A stretch of 64,000 bases of DNA from the NCBI RefSeq assembly GCF_900116175.1, contig NZ_FPCH01000001.1, forward strand, positions 746,501 to 810,500, in the 5' to 3' direction. Made by a program: the position numbers and the translations under genes. Under the pieces are notes generated by a model, which saw only the letters and a list, made by a program, of their open reading frames with translations, made no database searches and was not told the DNA's origin. Position 1 is the first letter of the stretch. Each line of letters starts with the position of its first letter. Positions 17,864-27,071 of the stretch are shown here, piece after piece. Source of the DNA: Hyphomicrobium facile. GTDB taxonomy: Bacteria > Pseudomonadota > Alphaproteobacteria > Rhizobiales > Hyphomicrobiaceae.

Positions 17864-18169
17864 TCAGGGCTTTGCCGCCGGCTGCTCGGCCGGTTCGGGG
17901 ACATGGATGCTATGGCCGGGCTCCAGCTTGCCACCTTCGATCGAGGCCGGCACGTAAACGTCGCGCGGGCTGTTGTGAGACCGCGACGAGAACGCAATGA
18001 GCGTTCCGAGCATCAGCACGGCGCCGGCGACGAAAAGCCGAAGCAGAGGCGCCCGGCTCACGATCGCCGTAAGGCCCGCCCATTCGTCTTCCTTGAACGC
18101 GACCCACATGACGTAAACGAGCGTCGGCAACAGGAAGAAGAAAATGTTTTCGATGACGATCCGAGTCAT
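17864..18169 (-). CDS. Small membrane protein (DUF6111-like)
   Basis: The 101-residue protein has two hydrophobic helices (IVIENIFFFLLPTLVYVMW at the N-terminus and LLRLFVAGAVLMLGTLIAF near 45-62) and a Pro-rich soluble tail carrying DVYVPASIEGGKLEPGHSI. This matches the small protein found between CoA pyrophosphatase and cca in many Hyphomicrobiales. Its ATG overlaps the stop of the Nudix gene (ATGA at 18166-18169), so translation is probably coupled. Function unknown. Confidence 0.8.
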   Translation of the reverse strand: MTRIVIENIFFFLLPTLVYVMWVAFKEDEWAGLTAIVSRAPLLRLFVAGAVLMLGTLIAFSSRSHNSPRDVYVPASIEGGKLEPGHSIHVPEPAEQPAAKP

Positions 18170-18831
18170 ATGCTGAAAAGTCTCCGATAGAGCGTGCGAA
18201 TTATTCCAGCGGTTGCACCCCAAATATAGCGTTCTTCGTAGGGCATTGCATAGAAACGGCGCTCGATGCCGCCGAAGACCCGACTGTGTATCTGATGATT
18301 GGCTTCGTTCATCAAAAAAGCGAATGGAACTTCAAAGACGGAGGCAACTTCCTTTGGATCCGGCGTTAGCTTGAAGCCGGGGCGAACGAGGGCGACCGAC
18401 GGCGTGATGATGTAGCCTGTGCCGGTGCGATAAGGCGGCAGGAAGCCGACCGGCTCTATGAAGGCCTGATCCAAGGCGATCTCTTCGCGTGTTTCCCGCA
18501 GTGCAGCAGCCAGCGGGCCAGCGTCGAACGATTCCACTTTTCCGCCCGGAAAGGCGATTTGACCGGCGTGAGACGGCAAATGATCCGTTCTTGCGGTCAA
18601 GAGAACTGAAAGAGGCTGGTGCGCGATGATGGGCACCAGAACCGCGGCGTGGCGAAGGCCCGCTGTGCTGCGGGTGCTTCCCGGATTGAGATCATCGTCG
18701 CTTGGAGATTGCGGTTCGTCGAGAAGCTGCGGGGTCGCGAGGAGGCGAGATCGCGCCAATTCCTCGAATGTCGCCGCATCGAAACCGGGTGTGTTCATAT
18801 TGGTCATAATGGGGGCGGAAAGTCGGTCCAT
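18166..18831 (-). CDS. Nudix hydrolase, CoA pyrophosphatase type
   Basis: The 221-residue protein contains the Nudix box GGKVESFDAG...ALRETREEI (about residues 95-120) preceded by LPSHAGQIAFPGG, the UPF0035-type lead-in characteristic of CoA pyrophosphatases (NudL / YeaB group). These split coenzyme A or acyl-CoA into 3',5'-ADP and phosphopantetheine. Soluble, cytoplasmic, Mg-dependent. The start ATG 18831 is not strongly supported; ATG codons at residues 9 and 12 are alternatives. It heads the three-gene cluster with the DUF6111-like protein and cca, and is divergent from the secreted protein gene at 18952. Confidence 0.88.
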   Translation of the reverse strand: MDRLSAPIMTNMNTPGFDAATFEELARSRLLATPQLLDEPQSPSDDDLNPGSTRSTAGLRHAAVLVPIIAHQPLSVLLTARTDHLPSHAGQIAFPGGKVESFDAGPLAAALRETREEIALDQAFIEPVGFLPPYRTGTGYIITPSVALVRPGFKLTPDPKEVASVFEVPFAFLMNEANHQIHSRVFGGIERRFYAMPYEERYIWGATAGIIRTLYRRLFSI

Positions 18832-18951
18832 TGCTCAACTCTAGCCGAAGTTGAAGGATGACACGATCCGATGGCCGGGCTCCAATGAATCACGGTACCT
18901 TCACTTCGTGATTTCATGCTGCGTCTCGAGACCGGCAAAGTGGAGCTTGGC

Positions 18952-20190
18952 GTGGGTTATCAAAGGTCGACATTGCCGTTTCGCTCGCTTGTTCGTTTCC
19001 TGGGGCTCGCCACGATGGTGCTCGGGACGATGTTTTCTACTCAATCGGCGAACGCGCAGGCATTGTCGACGGCTGATTTTCTTGCCTCGCTTTCGGATCG
19101 TGAGATCGAGCAGTTTCGCGAGTGGAAGGGCGCCCGGCGAGAATTCGAAGCGCAGCTCGACCAGTATTGGGCAGCAGTGGATCAGAAGCGCCAGGGGCGC
19201 AAGCGGAAGCGGTCTGGGAAAATTCAGTTCGATACGAGCGATTATGTGATGAGCTTTCCGCCGAAGTACCAGGGGCCATCCCTGTCCGGCGATCTCGCTC
19301 AGAAATACGATCGATTTCTCGTTGCGCAGAAGCAGACCGATCCGACGCAGCCGAAAGAGCTTGCGACGGTGCCGGATTACCTGGCGGCTGCGAAGAGTGT
19401 CTACAATTTCGTTCCCGAACGAGTGTCTGAGAAGGAATTCAAGCTTCGTTACGCGCGGGAGGCGGTGGCGCTCGGTCTTTCGAAAGAGCAGGTGGTGCGC
19501 GTGTACGCGCTCGAGACGGGCGGCGTCGGCACCTACGATATGCAATCGGGACTTCATCCGAGCAATAAAACCGGCCGGGCGATTTCAAGCGCGCTCGGCT
19601 ATGCGCAGCTGCTCGATGCGAACTCGGTCAACGAGCTTGCGCGCAGCGGACCGACTTTCATTTCGCGCATCACTCAGAAACTGCGCGATCCGCGCAACTC
19701 GCCGGAGCGAACCGCGCTTCTGAAGCACAAGCTTGCGGTGCTGAAGAAGATGTACGCCAACGTCAAGCATCAGCCATTCGAATGGACTGTGCAGCAGGCA
19801 TACGCAAAGACGCGCGAGGGCATGGGCATTCATACGCTCAACATCGACGCAGACATCGGGCCCATGTTGCAAGCGATGAAGCTGAAGACGTTGCAGGATA
19901 CGGCGGCAAAGCAGGGCCGGTATTCGCTATCGGGCGCTGAACTCGAGCTGATGAACTTGGCCGGGCCGGTGACGGGGCTTGAAATGATGCAATCGCCGGG
20001 ATCGGAAGCGCCGACGACAAATTTCTTTGCGAGGAGCGCTTACTACGTCAACAAAATGGTGATCGGGTTGACGGGGGCGCAGCTGCAAGCCGAACTCGAC
20101 CGGCGAATGACGTTTGCCATGACGAAGCCCGGATCGTTGGAGTTCGCGGACGCTTTTGACACCATTGCAGTGCGAGGCGCCGAGCGTTGA
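18952..20190 (+). CDS. Secreted protein with lysozyme-like (transglycosylase) signature
   Basis: The 412-residue protein has a signal peptide (basic RSTLPFRSLVR, hydrophobic core, cleavage after ANA). In the middle (about residues 180-215) VVRVYALETGGVGTYDMQSG is followed by ALGYAQLLDANSVNEL. A Glu followed by Gly-rich turns and then GYAQLL recalls the E...GLMQ arrangement of lytic transglycosylases, so a role in peptidoglycan turnover in the periplasm is possible. GTG 18952 has GGAG six bases upstream; ATG 18916 in frame has none. Single gene. The fold assignment is my inference and needs structure prediction. Confidence 0.7.
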   Translation: MGYQRSTLPFRSLVRFLGLATMVLGTMFSTQSANAQALSTADFLASLSDREIEQFREWKGARREFEAQLDQYWAAVDQKRQGRKRKRSGKIQFDTSDYVMSFPPKYQGPSLSGDLAQKYDRFLVAQKQTDPTQPKELATVPDYLAAAKSVYNFVPERVSEKEFKLRYAREAVALGLSKEQVVRVYALETGGVGTYDMQSGLHPSNKTGRAISSALGYAQLLDANSVNELARSGPTFISRITQKLRDPRNSPERTALLKHKLAVLKKMYANVKHQPFEWTVQQAYAKTREGMGIHTLNIDADIGPMLQAMKLKTLQDTAAKQGRYSLSGAELELMNLAGPVTGLEMMQSPGSEAPTTNFFARSAYYVNKMVIGLTGAQLQAELDRRMTFAMTKPGSLEFADAFDTIAVRGAER

Positions 20191-20239
20191 GCCCGGCGCC
20201 GGTATTCGTGTGACGATCAGCGAAGCTGCGACGCGCTTC

Positions 20240-21310
20240 TCACACGCTCGCTTCTTCCTTGGATAGCGCGGGGTAATCGGTGTAGCCCTTGGCGCCGCCG
20301 CCGTAGAACGTGGACGGGTCCTGCGGGTTCAACGGTGCGTTCAGTTTGAACCGCTCGGGCAGATCCGGATTGGCGATGAACTCCTTGCCGAAGCCCACCG
20401 CATCGGCCGCTCCGGAATTGAGGGCGACCTCAGCCGATTCCTTCGTGAACTTCTCGTTGGCGATGAGCACGCCGCCGAACGCCTTCTTGATTGCCGGGTT
20501 GATCGAGTCCGGTGCTTCGTGTTCGCGCGTGAAGATGAAAGCGATTTTACGCTTGCCCGCTTCGCTCGCGACGTAGCTGAAGGTTGCGAGACGATTGCTG
20601 TCGCCCATCGAGTGTGAATCGGCGCGCGGCGCGAGATGGAGGCCGACGCGATCCGCGCCCCAGACTTCGACGCACGCATCGACAACTTCGAGCATCAGGC
20701 GCGCGCGGTTTTCGATGGGTCCGCCGTAGGCGTCGGTGCGATGGTTCGTCGAATCCTGCAGGAACTGATCGAGGAGATATCCGTTGGCGCCGTGAACTTC
20801 GACACCATCGAAGCCCGCGCGCTTCGCGTTCTCGGCGCCGCGACGGTAGGCGGCGATGACGCCCGGGATTTCGCTCAGCTCAAGCGCTCGCGGCACGACG
20901 TATTCGCGCTTGGGGCGCACCAAGCTCACGTGGCCTTCCGGTGCGATGGCGCTTGGCGCGACCGGCAGTTCACCGTCGAGATAGACCGGATCGGAGATGC
21001 GGCCGACATGCCAGAGCTGCAAGAGAATGGTGCCGCCAGCGGCGTGCACAGCGTCGGTGATCTTTTTCCAGCCGGCGACCTGCTCATCGGACCAGATGCC
21101 CGGCGTGTCGGGATAGCCAACGCCCATCGGGGTGACGGAGGTCGCTTCCGTGAGCATCAATCCGGCGGATGCGCGCTGCACATAATAATCGCGCATGAGG
21201 TCGTTCGGCACGCGTCCGGCGCTGGCGCGGCAACGAGTCAGCGGAGCCAGCACGATGCGATTCTTCATCAGGAACGCGCCAGCTTGGAGCGGATCGAATA
21301 ATAATGCCAT
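20240..21310 (-). CDS. Old Yellow Enzyme family alkene reductase (NemA-like)
   Basis: The 356-residue flavoprotein aligns with N-ethylmaleimide reductase and xenobiotic reductases: FDPLQAGAFLMKNRIVLAPLTR start, LQLWHVGRIS, the substrate-binding His/Asn in VHGANGYLLDQFL, and SGAADAVGFGKEFIANPDL near the end for FMN phosphate. It reduces activated C=C bonds or nitro groups with NAD(P)H in the cytoplasm. The residues usually written HxxN appear as HGAN. ATG 21310 has AGGA eight bases upstream. A perfect inverted repeat TGCTACC-GG-GGTAGCA lies 45 bases upstream and suggests control by an electrophile-sensing repressor; no regulator gene is adjacent. Confidence 0.92.
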   Translation of the reverse strand: MALLFDPLQAGAFLMKNRIVLAPLTRCRASAGRVPNDLMRDYYVQRASAGLMLTEATSVTPMGVGYPDTPGIWSDEQVAGWKKITDAVHAAGGTILLQLWHVGRISDPVYLDGELPVAPSAIAPEGHVSLVRPKREYVVPRALELSEIPGVIAAYRRGAENAKRAGFDGVEVHGANGYLLDQFLQDSTNHRTDAYGGPIENRARLMLEVVDACVEVWGADRVGLHLAPRADSHSMGDSNRLATFSYVASEAGKRKIAFIFTREHEAPDSINPAIKKAFGGVLIANEKFTKESAEVALNSGAADAVGFGKEFIANPDLPERFKLNAPLNPQDPSTFYGGGAKGYTDYPALSKEEASV

Positions 21311-21340
21311 TTATGTTTCCTAGGGATTGGGCTCTGATAC

Positions 21341-21370
21341 TGCTACCGGGCAAGTGCTACCGGGGTAGCA
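21341..21370 (-). promoter_or_regulatory. Palindromic operator candidate upstream of the alkene reductase
   Basis: TGCTACCGGG occurs at 21341-21350 and again at 21355-21364, and the second copy forms a perfect 7-base inverted repeat TGCTACC-GG-GGTAGCA (21355-21370). The arrangement, three half-sites within 30 bases just upstream of the start, is typical of a TetR-, MarR- or ArsR-family operator. Confidence 0.65.
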
Positions 21371-21465
21371 AAGTTGCAAGACAAGTGGCACCGCGTGCGC
21401 CAAAATGCTGCTCTGCATAATTGTTGGAGCGGCTGCGATAACAGCGGTGATGCACGATCCTACAA

Positions 21466-22644
21466 TCAGGCGTTCTCTGTGTGGACTTCTTCGTCGCGGG
21501 CTCTCTCGTCACGAGCGGGCGAGACTGCCGCCACAAGAGTTGACGGCTCGTAAATGCGTTCGTTAACGCGGCTGCCGTTCGCCTCGCGGATGGTTTGGCC
21601 GAGACGGTCTAGCGCGCTGTGGTGGATCGTCTCGTTCAACGAAATAAGACCCTTCCCGAGCTTGCTCGTTCTCCAGTTGTTGAAGGCGCGGCGACGCCGA
21701 TGCGGGATGCCACCGGCATCCTGTCGAACAAGTCGCAGATAGGGAACGCGTCGGCTGAAGACGGAACGCCAGCCGCTGTTGCTGACGTGTTGAAGGCCAA
21801 GGGGATCGGGGCGGCTCTCGCGCTCCAGTCTCGCGATATCAATCGCGAGGTCCGTCAGCGATTGTATTTTCTCGACCATCCAGAGAAGCGCGACATCCGA
21901 TAGCTCCGTTTCGGGCGAGCCGCCGGACACATCGGCGTGCGTGCCGGGGAACCACGCCTGCTCGACGCGCTGGTGCGACGGCAGCATGACGTCATCGGGC
22001 AGGGTGAACATCGATGGGCGAAAGGCGCCGCGTGTTTCATCGATCGAGACGGCATGGAGTGCGATATCGATCGTGTTGTGCCATCGGAGGTCGTGGCGGT
22101 TGAACCGGCGTGCGAGCCAAGCCCATGGCCAATTCGGATTTCCGGCATGGCCGACGGTATCCCACGCACCGATGCAACGTATGCGGACCGGATAGTGACA
22201 CGCGGCGCTGAGTTCGGCGACGGCATCGAATTTGCGGCGACGCTCCGATTTGCGGTAGAGCCGCCACGCTTGATCGATCGGGAAATCGGCGTCTTTTCGG
22301 GCTATGCCGAAAAGGGCGATAAAGCTTGCGAGGCTGCGCGCTTCGTAAGCTCCGCGCGAAATGCCGAACAGATAGATTTCGTCGCCCGGTTCGTAGGTGT
22401 TGCGAAGAAACTCGTAGGCCGCCTTGATCCGCTCGCTGATTTGAAGGCCGGCCGCGGCCTTCAAGGAGGCCCACCGCTTTTCTTCCGACGGCGCTTTGCC
22501 GAAGACGAAGCGGACGAGTTGTCTTCGACCGCGATCGTCCGCCGGGAGGACTGCGCTCGCGAGCTTCGCAGCGTTGGTTTGCGGCGACGCTCCGCCCTCG
22601 TCATCGTTCCAAGTGCCGTCCATGGAGCAGACGAGGCGTTTCAT
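21466..22644 (-). CDS. DUF2235 alpha/beta hydrolase
   Basis: The 392-residue protein begins MKRLVCSMDGTWND, has the nucleophile elbow FGISRGAYEARSLA (about 108-121, GxSxG = GISRG) and CIGAWDTVGHAG, all marks of the DUF2235 domain. This domain is shared with type VI secretion phospholipase effectors (Tle1 group). Here no T6SS gene, immunity gene or secretion signal is present, so a stand-alone cytoplasmic esterase or phospholipase is more likely. The start ATG 22644 follows GGGGGGAAGGCAAA. It is transcribed alone, downstream of hemF on the same strand. Confidence 0.88.
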   Translation of the reverse strand: MKRLVCSMDGTWNDDEGGASPQTNAAKLASAVLPADDRGRRQLVRFVFGKAPSEEKRWASLKAAAGLQISERIKAAYEFLRNTYEPGDEIYLFGISRGAYEARSLASFIALFGIARKDADFPIDQAWRLYRKSERRRKFDAVAELSAACHYPVRIRCIGAWDTVGHAGNPNWPWAWLARRFNRHDLRWHNTIDIALHAVSIDETRGAFRPSMFTLPDDVMLPSHQRVEQAWFPGTHADVSGGSPETELSDVALLWMVEKIQSLTDLAIDIARLERESRPDPLGLQHVSNSGWRSVFSRRVPYLRLVRQDAGGIPHRRRRAFNNWRTSKLGKGLISLNETIHHSALDRLGQTIREANGSRVNERIYEPSTLVAAVSPARDERARDEEVHTENA

Positions 22645-22710
22645 TTTGCCTTCCCCCCGGAGACCGCACGCGGCGACACTAACGCAACGGAACTAGAATT
22701 TCCCAGTCAA

Positions 22711-23619
22711 TTAAGGCCACTTTACCACGGGCGGCATGGACGAGAGAATGCTTTCGACATTGCCGCCCGTCTTCAGGCCGAACATCGTGCCGCGATCGTA
22801 GAGAAGGTTATATTCGACATAGCGGCCGCGGCGAACCAATTGCTCTTCGCGCTGCTCATCGGTGTAGGCCATCGTATAATTGCCTCTGACGAGCATCGGG
22901 TAGACGCTCGCAAAGGAGCGGCCCACATCCTGCGTGAAGGCAAAGGCTGCATCCCAGCCGCCTTCGGCGTCGGAGGGCGTCAGGTAATCGTAGAAGATGC
23001 CGCCAACGCCGCGCATTTCGTTTCGATGCGGCAGAAAGAAATAGTCATCGCACCATTTCTTGAATTTAGCATAGTCGGCAACGGGGTGGGCTGCGCAGGC
23101 GCCGTACATTGCGGCGTGAAACGCGAGCGTGTCGGCGTCGGATTGCGTGCGGCGTTTTTCGAGAACAGGGGTCAGATCGGCGCCACCGCCGAACCACCAT
23201 TTCGACGTTGCGATCATGCGGGTGTTCATGTGAACCGCCGGCACGTTGGGGTTGCGCGGATGCGCGATCAGCGAAATGCCGGACGCCCAGAATTCGGGGC
23301 TCTCTTCGGCTCCCGGAATTTGCTTGCGGAACTCGGGTGCGAATTCGCCGTAGACCGTCGATGTGTGAACGCCGACTTTTTCAAACACGCGGCCGTGCAT
23401 CATGCTCATGACGCCGCCGCCGCCTTCCGCGCCTCTGTGGTCGGTGCGCGACCAAGGTTTGCGCGTGAACGTGCCTGGCGCTTCGCTTCCGTGCGGAGCC
23501 GTATCCGGGAGGCTAGATTCGAGTTTCTCGTATGCCCCACAAATATCGTCGCGCAGCCTTTCGAACCAGGCGCGGGCGGCTGCTTGCTTTTGCCCCAGGG
23601 GCGTATCGGATGCGTTCAT
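22711..23619 (-). CDS. hemF: Oxygen-dependent coproporphyrinogen III oxidase
   Basis: The 302-residue protein has the HemF hallmarks: [26 protein letters not shown] with the catalytic-region His, [11 protein letters not shown], and near the end [26 protein letters not shown]. It converts coproporphyrinogen III to protoporphyrinogen IX with O2 during haem synthesis. Soluble homodimer. It is divergent from an ABC exporter, with 140 bases between. I searched that gap for an FNR box (TTGAT-N4-ATCAA) by eye and did not find one. Confidence 0.95.
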   Translation of the reverse strand: MNASDTPLGQKQAAARAWFERLRDDICGAYEKLESSLPDTAPHGSEAPGTFTRKPWSRTDHRGAEGGGGVMSMMHGRVFEKVGVHTSTVYGEFAPEFRKQIPGAEESPEFWASGISLIAHPRNPNVPAVHMNTRMIATSKWWFGGGADLTPVLEKRRTQSDADTLAFHAAMYGACAAHPVADYAKFKKWCDDYFFLPHRNEMRGVGGIFYDYLTPSDAEGGWDAAFAFTQDVGRSFASVYPMLVRGNYTMAYTDEQREEQLVRRGRYVEYNLLYDRGTMFGLKTGGNVESILSSMPPVVKWP

Positions 23620-23759
23620 CTAGAATTAGGTACCGTGTCTTGTTTTTGACGGAAAAGATCCTTAGCCCTAACAGGCATCCACGATCAACATCCGGTCGCT
23701 GTCGCCCGTCGGAACATCCGGCCGCGGTCATGCGCCGCTTTTTTGCTTGCGATAGACCA

Positions 23760-25637
23760 ATGCTCAGCCGCCTCATGACCTGGGGGGAGACCCGCATCAA
23801 GCCGTTCGACGAGCGCTCCATCGAGCGCCCGCCGGACCAGCTGTGGGCATTCTATTGGTTTTTTATCAAGCCGCTTTGGCCCTTCTTCGTATTTCTGCTG
23901 ATCGCGGGCTGCCTCGGCTCGATCATTGAAGTGGCTCTGATGGGGTTCGTCGGCACGATCGTCGACAAGATGCGCGTGGAGAGCGATCCGGCGAGCTTCA
24001 TCTCGAACCATGGCTTGATGCTGACGCTGATGGCCTTCGTGGCGCTCATTCTGAGGCCGGTCGTGTCGGTTGGGCACGACTTCATCAAAAACCAGATCAT
24101 CGCGGCCGGTTGCACAGCGCGCATTCGCTGGCAGACGCACCGCTACGTGATGCGGCAGAGCCTCGGTTTCTTCCAGAACGATTTCGCGGGCCGCGTCGCC
24201 AACAAGATCATGCAGACCGGAACGTCGCTCCGCGAAAGCGTGGTGCAGCTCATCGATGCGCTTTGGTATGCGAGCGTGCAGTTTGTGGGTTCGGCGTTGC
24301 TTTTCGCAGCTTCCGATTGGCGGCTGACGGTGCCCCTCGTCCTCTGGCTCGTCGCCTATATCATGACGCTGCGCTATTTCGTGCCGCGCATCAAGCAACG
24401 CTCGACGGAATCCTCCGAAGCGCGTTCTATGCTCATCGGGCGCATCGTCGACAGCTACACGAATATCATGACAGTGAAGCTCTTCGCTCACGCCGAGCGG
24501 GAGGATACTTACGCGCGCGAGGCGCTGACGGAGCAGGTGCAGAAGTGGCAGGCTTCGCTGCGCCTCATCACGGGAATGGAAATCGTCCTTTACCTGCTGA
24601 ACGGCATCCTCCTCGTCGCGACGACAGGCTTGGCGATCTGGCTTTGGACTTTGCAGTACGTCTCGGTCGGCGATATCGCCGTCGTCAGCGGCCTCGTCAT
24701 TCGCATTGTGACGATGTCGGGATGGGTGATGTGGACGATTTCGGACGTATTCGAGAACATCGGCGTCGTCCATGAGGGCATGGAGACGATCTCGCGGCCG
24801 AACCTTTTGGTCGACAAGCCGGATGCCAAGCCGCTCACCGTGCCGCGTGGAGAAATCCGGTTCGATCACATTCATTTCCATTACGGCGCCGGCCGCGCGG
24901 CTTCGGACGATGCGCCGCCGCGTGTGATTGAATCGCTCTCGCTGACCGTTCGTCCGGGCGAGAAGGTGGGTCTGGTCGGCCGCTCGGGCGCCGGCAAGTC
25001 GACGCTCGTCAATCTGCTCCTGCGTTTCTACGATCTCGAGGGCGGCCGCATTCTGATCGATGGGAAGAATATCGCGGACGTGACGCAGGACAGCCTGCGT
25101 GCGGAGATCGGAATGGTGACGCAGGATACGTCGCTGCTTCATCGTTCGGTCCGGGACAACATTCTCTATGGCCGTTTGGATGCGAGCGAAGCGGACGTCA
25201 TTGCGGCGGCGCGACGGGCCGAGGCGCACGAGTTCATTCGTGGGCTCGAGGACTTGAAGGGCCGTCGCGGATACGACGCGCATGTCGGCGAGCGGGGCGT
25301 GAAGCTTTCCGGCGGCCAGCGTCAGCGCATCGCGATCGCCCGCGTTTTGCTGAAGAACGCGCCTATTCTCGTCCTCGACGAGGCGACGAGCGCGCTCGAT
25401 TCCGAAGTCGAATCCGAAATCCAGTCGAGCTTCGAAACGCTTATGCGCGGCAAGACGGTGATCGCCATCGCGCACCGGCTGTCGACGATTGCGGCCATGG
25501 ACCGGCTCGTCGTCATGGACGAGGGGCGGATCGTCGAAGAGGGTTCGCACGCCGATCTCTTGAAGCGCGGCGGGATTTACGCGCAACTCTGGAGTCGTCA
25601 GTCCGGTGGGTTCCTGGCGCGAGAGGCGGCCGAATAG
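23760..25637 (+). CDS. ABC exporter, fused permease and ATPase (ABCB/MsbA-like)
   Basis: The 625-residue half-transporter has six predicted membrane helices in residues about 25-320 (for example WPFFVFLLIAGCLGSIIEVAL), then a nucleotide-binding domain with Walker A GRSGAGKST, signature LSGGQRQRIAIARVL, Walker B ILVLDEATSALD and the switch His in IAIAHRLST. Two copies would form an ATP-driven exporter in the inner membrane; the substrate is not clear (lipid, peptide or drug). The start is uncertain: ATG 23760 is chosen, ATG 23730 and ATG 23775 are in frame. Divergent from hemF and convergent with a membrane methyltransferase gene 13 bases away. Confidence 0.92.
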   Translation: MLSRLMTWGETRIKPFDERSIERPPDQLWAFYWFFIKPLWPFFVFLLIAGCLGSIIEVALMGFVGTIVDKMRVESDPASFISNHGLMLTLMAFVALILRPVVSVGHDFIKNQIIAAGCTARIRWQTHRYVMRQSLGFFQNDFAGRVANKIMQTGTSLRESVVQLIDALWYASVQFVGSALLFAASDWRLTVPLVLWLVAYIMTLRYFVPRIKQRSTESSEARSMLIGRIVDSYTNIMTVKLFAHAEREDTYAREALTEQVQKWQASLRLITGMEIVLYLLNGILLVATTGLAIWLWTLQYVSVGDIAVVSGLVIRIVTMSGWVMWTISDVFENIGVVHEGMETISRPNLLVDKPDAKPLTVPRGEIRFDHIHFHYGAGRAASDDAPPRVIESLSLTVRPGEKVGLVGRSGAGKSTLVNLLLRFYDLEGGRILIDGKNIADVTQDSLRAEIGMVTQDTSLLHRSVRDNILYGRLDASEADVIAAARRAEAHEFIRGLEDLKGRRGYDAHVGERGVKLSGGQRQRIAIARVLLKNAPILVLDEATSALDSEVESEIQSSFETLMRGKTVIAIAHRLSTIAAMDRLVVMDEGRIVEEGSHADLLKRGGIYAQLWSRQSGGFLAREAAE

Positions 25638-25650
25638 GCGGCAGATCGCG

Positions 25651-26292
25651 CTATCGCTTGGTCTGGAGATGTTTCGCGAGCGACGGCGATTTGGTCATGA
25701 CGAAGGCTGAAAGCTCGGCTGCGGCGTGGCGAAGATTGAAGAAGCGCGGCACCTCGGCTTTGTAATCGAGGTAGCTGCGGCCGTAGCGCGTCTCGAGCCA
25801 GGGCTCCTCGGCCCTTGCCATCATCGCGTAGACGATGACGAGCGAGCCAGCGAGCAGGGTTGCATCCCAAGCGGCGGCTGCGATCCCAAGCGTCGCGAAG
25901 GCGGCGATGGCGGTGGCATACTGCGGGTTGCGGGTCCACCGGTAGACGCCGCCGGTCGCCAGTCCGCTTGCCTGGCAGTAGGTCGCCTTCCGGCCGAGCG
26001 ACCACAGCGTATAGGCGTACGCGATCCCTGAAATCAGCGAGACGGCTGCGCACGCGATCCGAAGCGGTAGGGCGTCGCCGCCGAGCGTCGTCAGGAACCG
26101 CTCGATCCCAAGGATCAATACAACGACGTTCAAAGTGCGGAAGAGAGTCCAGAAGCCGAAGCTTTTGAGGGAGCCGACGGGGGGCGCCGGCCATATCCGC
26201 CACTCGCCGTTCAATTGGCCGATGACGAGGCCCGCGATCAATAACAGCGCCGATGCGGCGCCGGCGATTTCCAGAATCTGTTCGATCGACAT
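25651..26292 (-). CDS. Isoprenylcysteine/phospholipid methyltransferase-like membrane protein
   Basis: The 213-residue protein has about five hydrophobic helices and the C-terminal signature GVYRWTRNPQY followed by EEPWLETRYGRSYLDYKAEVPRFF. This RxPxY...E(E/A)xxL...YxxYxxxVxRF pattern is that of the PEMT/ICMT family of membrane SAM-dependent methyltransferases. In bacteria these act on lipids or small isoprenoids, mostly uncharacterised. Convergent with the ABC exporter; trmL is next upstream on the same strand. Confidence 0.83.
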   Translation of the reverse strand: MSIEQILEIAGAASALLLIAGLVIGQLNGEWRIWPAPPVGSLKSFGFWTLFRTLNVVVLILGIERFLTTLGGDALPLRIACAAVSLISGIAYAYTLWSLGRKATYCQASGLATGGVYRWTRNPQYATAIAAFATLGIAAAAWDATLLAGSLVIVYAMMARAEEPWLETRYGRSYLDYKAEVPRFFNLRHAAAELSAFVMTKSPSLAKHLQTKR

Positions 26293-26367
26293 CGGGCGCT
26301 TGCTGATCGCGTAGGTGATGCGAACGGAATGCCGGATTCACGTGTCACTCGTACGACAGCTGCGATG

Positions 26368-26838
26368 TCAGGGGTGAGGATAACCGCCGGTCTGGCGGAG
26401 CGCTTCGCCGAGAACGATGGCGGCTGCAACGGCGACATTCAGCGATCTCAGTCCCGGCCGCATCGGGATCGTGATGCGTGCGTCGACGCGGTCGTGCACG
26501 GCATCGGGCACGCCGGCGCTCTCGCGGCCGAGCATCAATGTGTCGTCCGGCGCGAAGCGGAAGTCGCAATGGGGTATCGCCGCTTTCGTCGTCAGGAGGA
26601 CGAGGCGGCCCGGTGGGGTCGAGGTGGCCGCCCGCTGTTCCATGAAGGTTTCGTAACCGGCGTGCCGGGCCAGCTCGACGTGGGGCAGATAATCGAGGGC
26701 GGCGCGCTTGAGCGCGCGGTCGCTCATGTCGAATCCCGCCGGTCCGATGACGTCGACAGGGATGCCGAAGCAGGCGCAAAGGCGCAGAATCGTGCCCGTG
26801 TTCTGCGCTATGTCAGGCTGGTAGAGAGCGAGTCTCAT
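26368..26838 (-). CDS. trmL: tRNA (cytidine/uridine-2'-O-)-methyltransferase TrmL
   Basis: The 156-residue SpoU-family protein shows the trefoil-knot motifs: N-terminal LYQPDIAQNTGTILRLCACF, middle LMLGRESAGVP, and C-terminal IPMRPGLRSLNVAVAAAIVLGEALRQ. It methylates the 2'-O of the wobble base at position 34 of tRNA-Leu isoacceptors. Short length (knot domain only) fits TrmL rather than TrmH or RlmB. Divergent from petABC with about 230 bases between, which carry the pet promoter. Confidence 0.93.
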   Translation of the reverse strand: MRLALYQPDIAQNTGTILRLCACFGIPVDVIGPAGFDMSDRALKRAALDYLPHVELARHAGYETFMEQRAATSTPPGRLVLLTTKAAIPHCDFRFAPDDTLMLGRESAGVPDAVHDRVDARITIPMRPGLRSLNVAVAAAIVLGEALRQTGGYPHP

Positions 26839-27071
26839 GGTCAGCGCGACCTGCGATTGCAGCCACTCAAATGTCTAGTTGGAAATATGTGCCAAATTGC
26901 CTCTCGCTTTTTGTCGCGGTCATATTGATAGCCGGGTCAAAGGCTGTCAGAACGATCACCAGGGAAGTGAAACGAGCAAACTAGAGCACTAAAAAAAGGC
27001 AAAGACGGCGGGGCTGTCTCGCACGATCGAAAGCCGCACAGCGTCTCTGGTTTCCAATGCGAGAGGCATCC

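Noticed and set aside
21466..22644. DUF2235 protein as a type VI secretion effector
   Set aside because: No T6SS structural gene, VgrG, PAAR or immunity-like gene is present in the window.
21937..23649. A 570-codon plus-strand frame across hemF and the DUF2235 gene
   Set aside because: It spans two well-supported genes on the other strand and has no recognisable sequence.
23685..25586. A 633-codon minus-strand frame across the ABC exporter
   Set aside because: Antisense of a clear ABC transporter; the translated sequence is rich in His, Arg and Asp with no motif.
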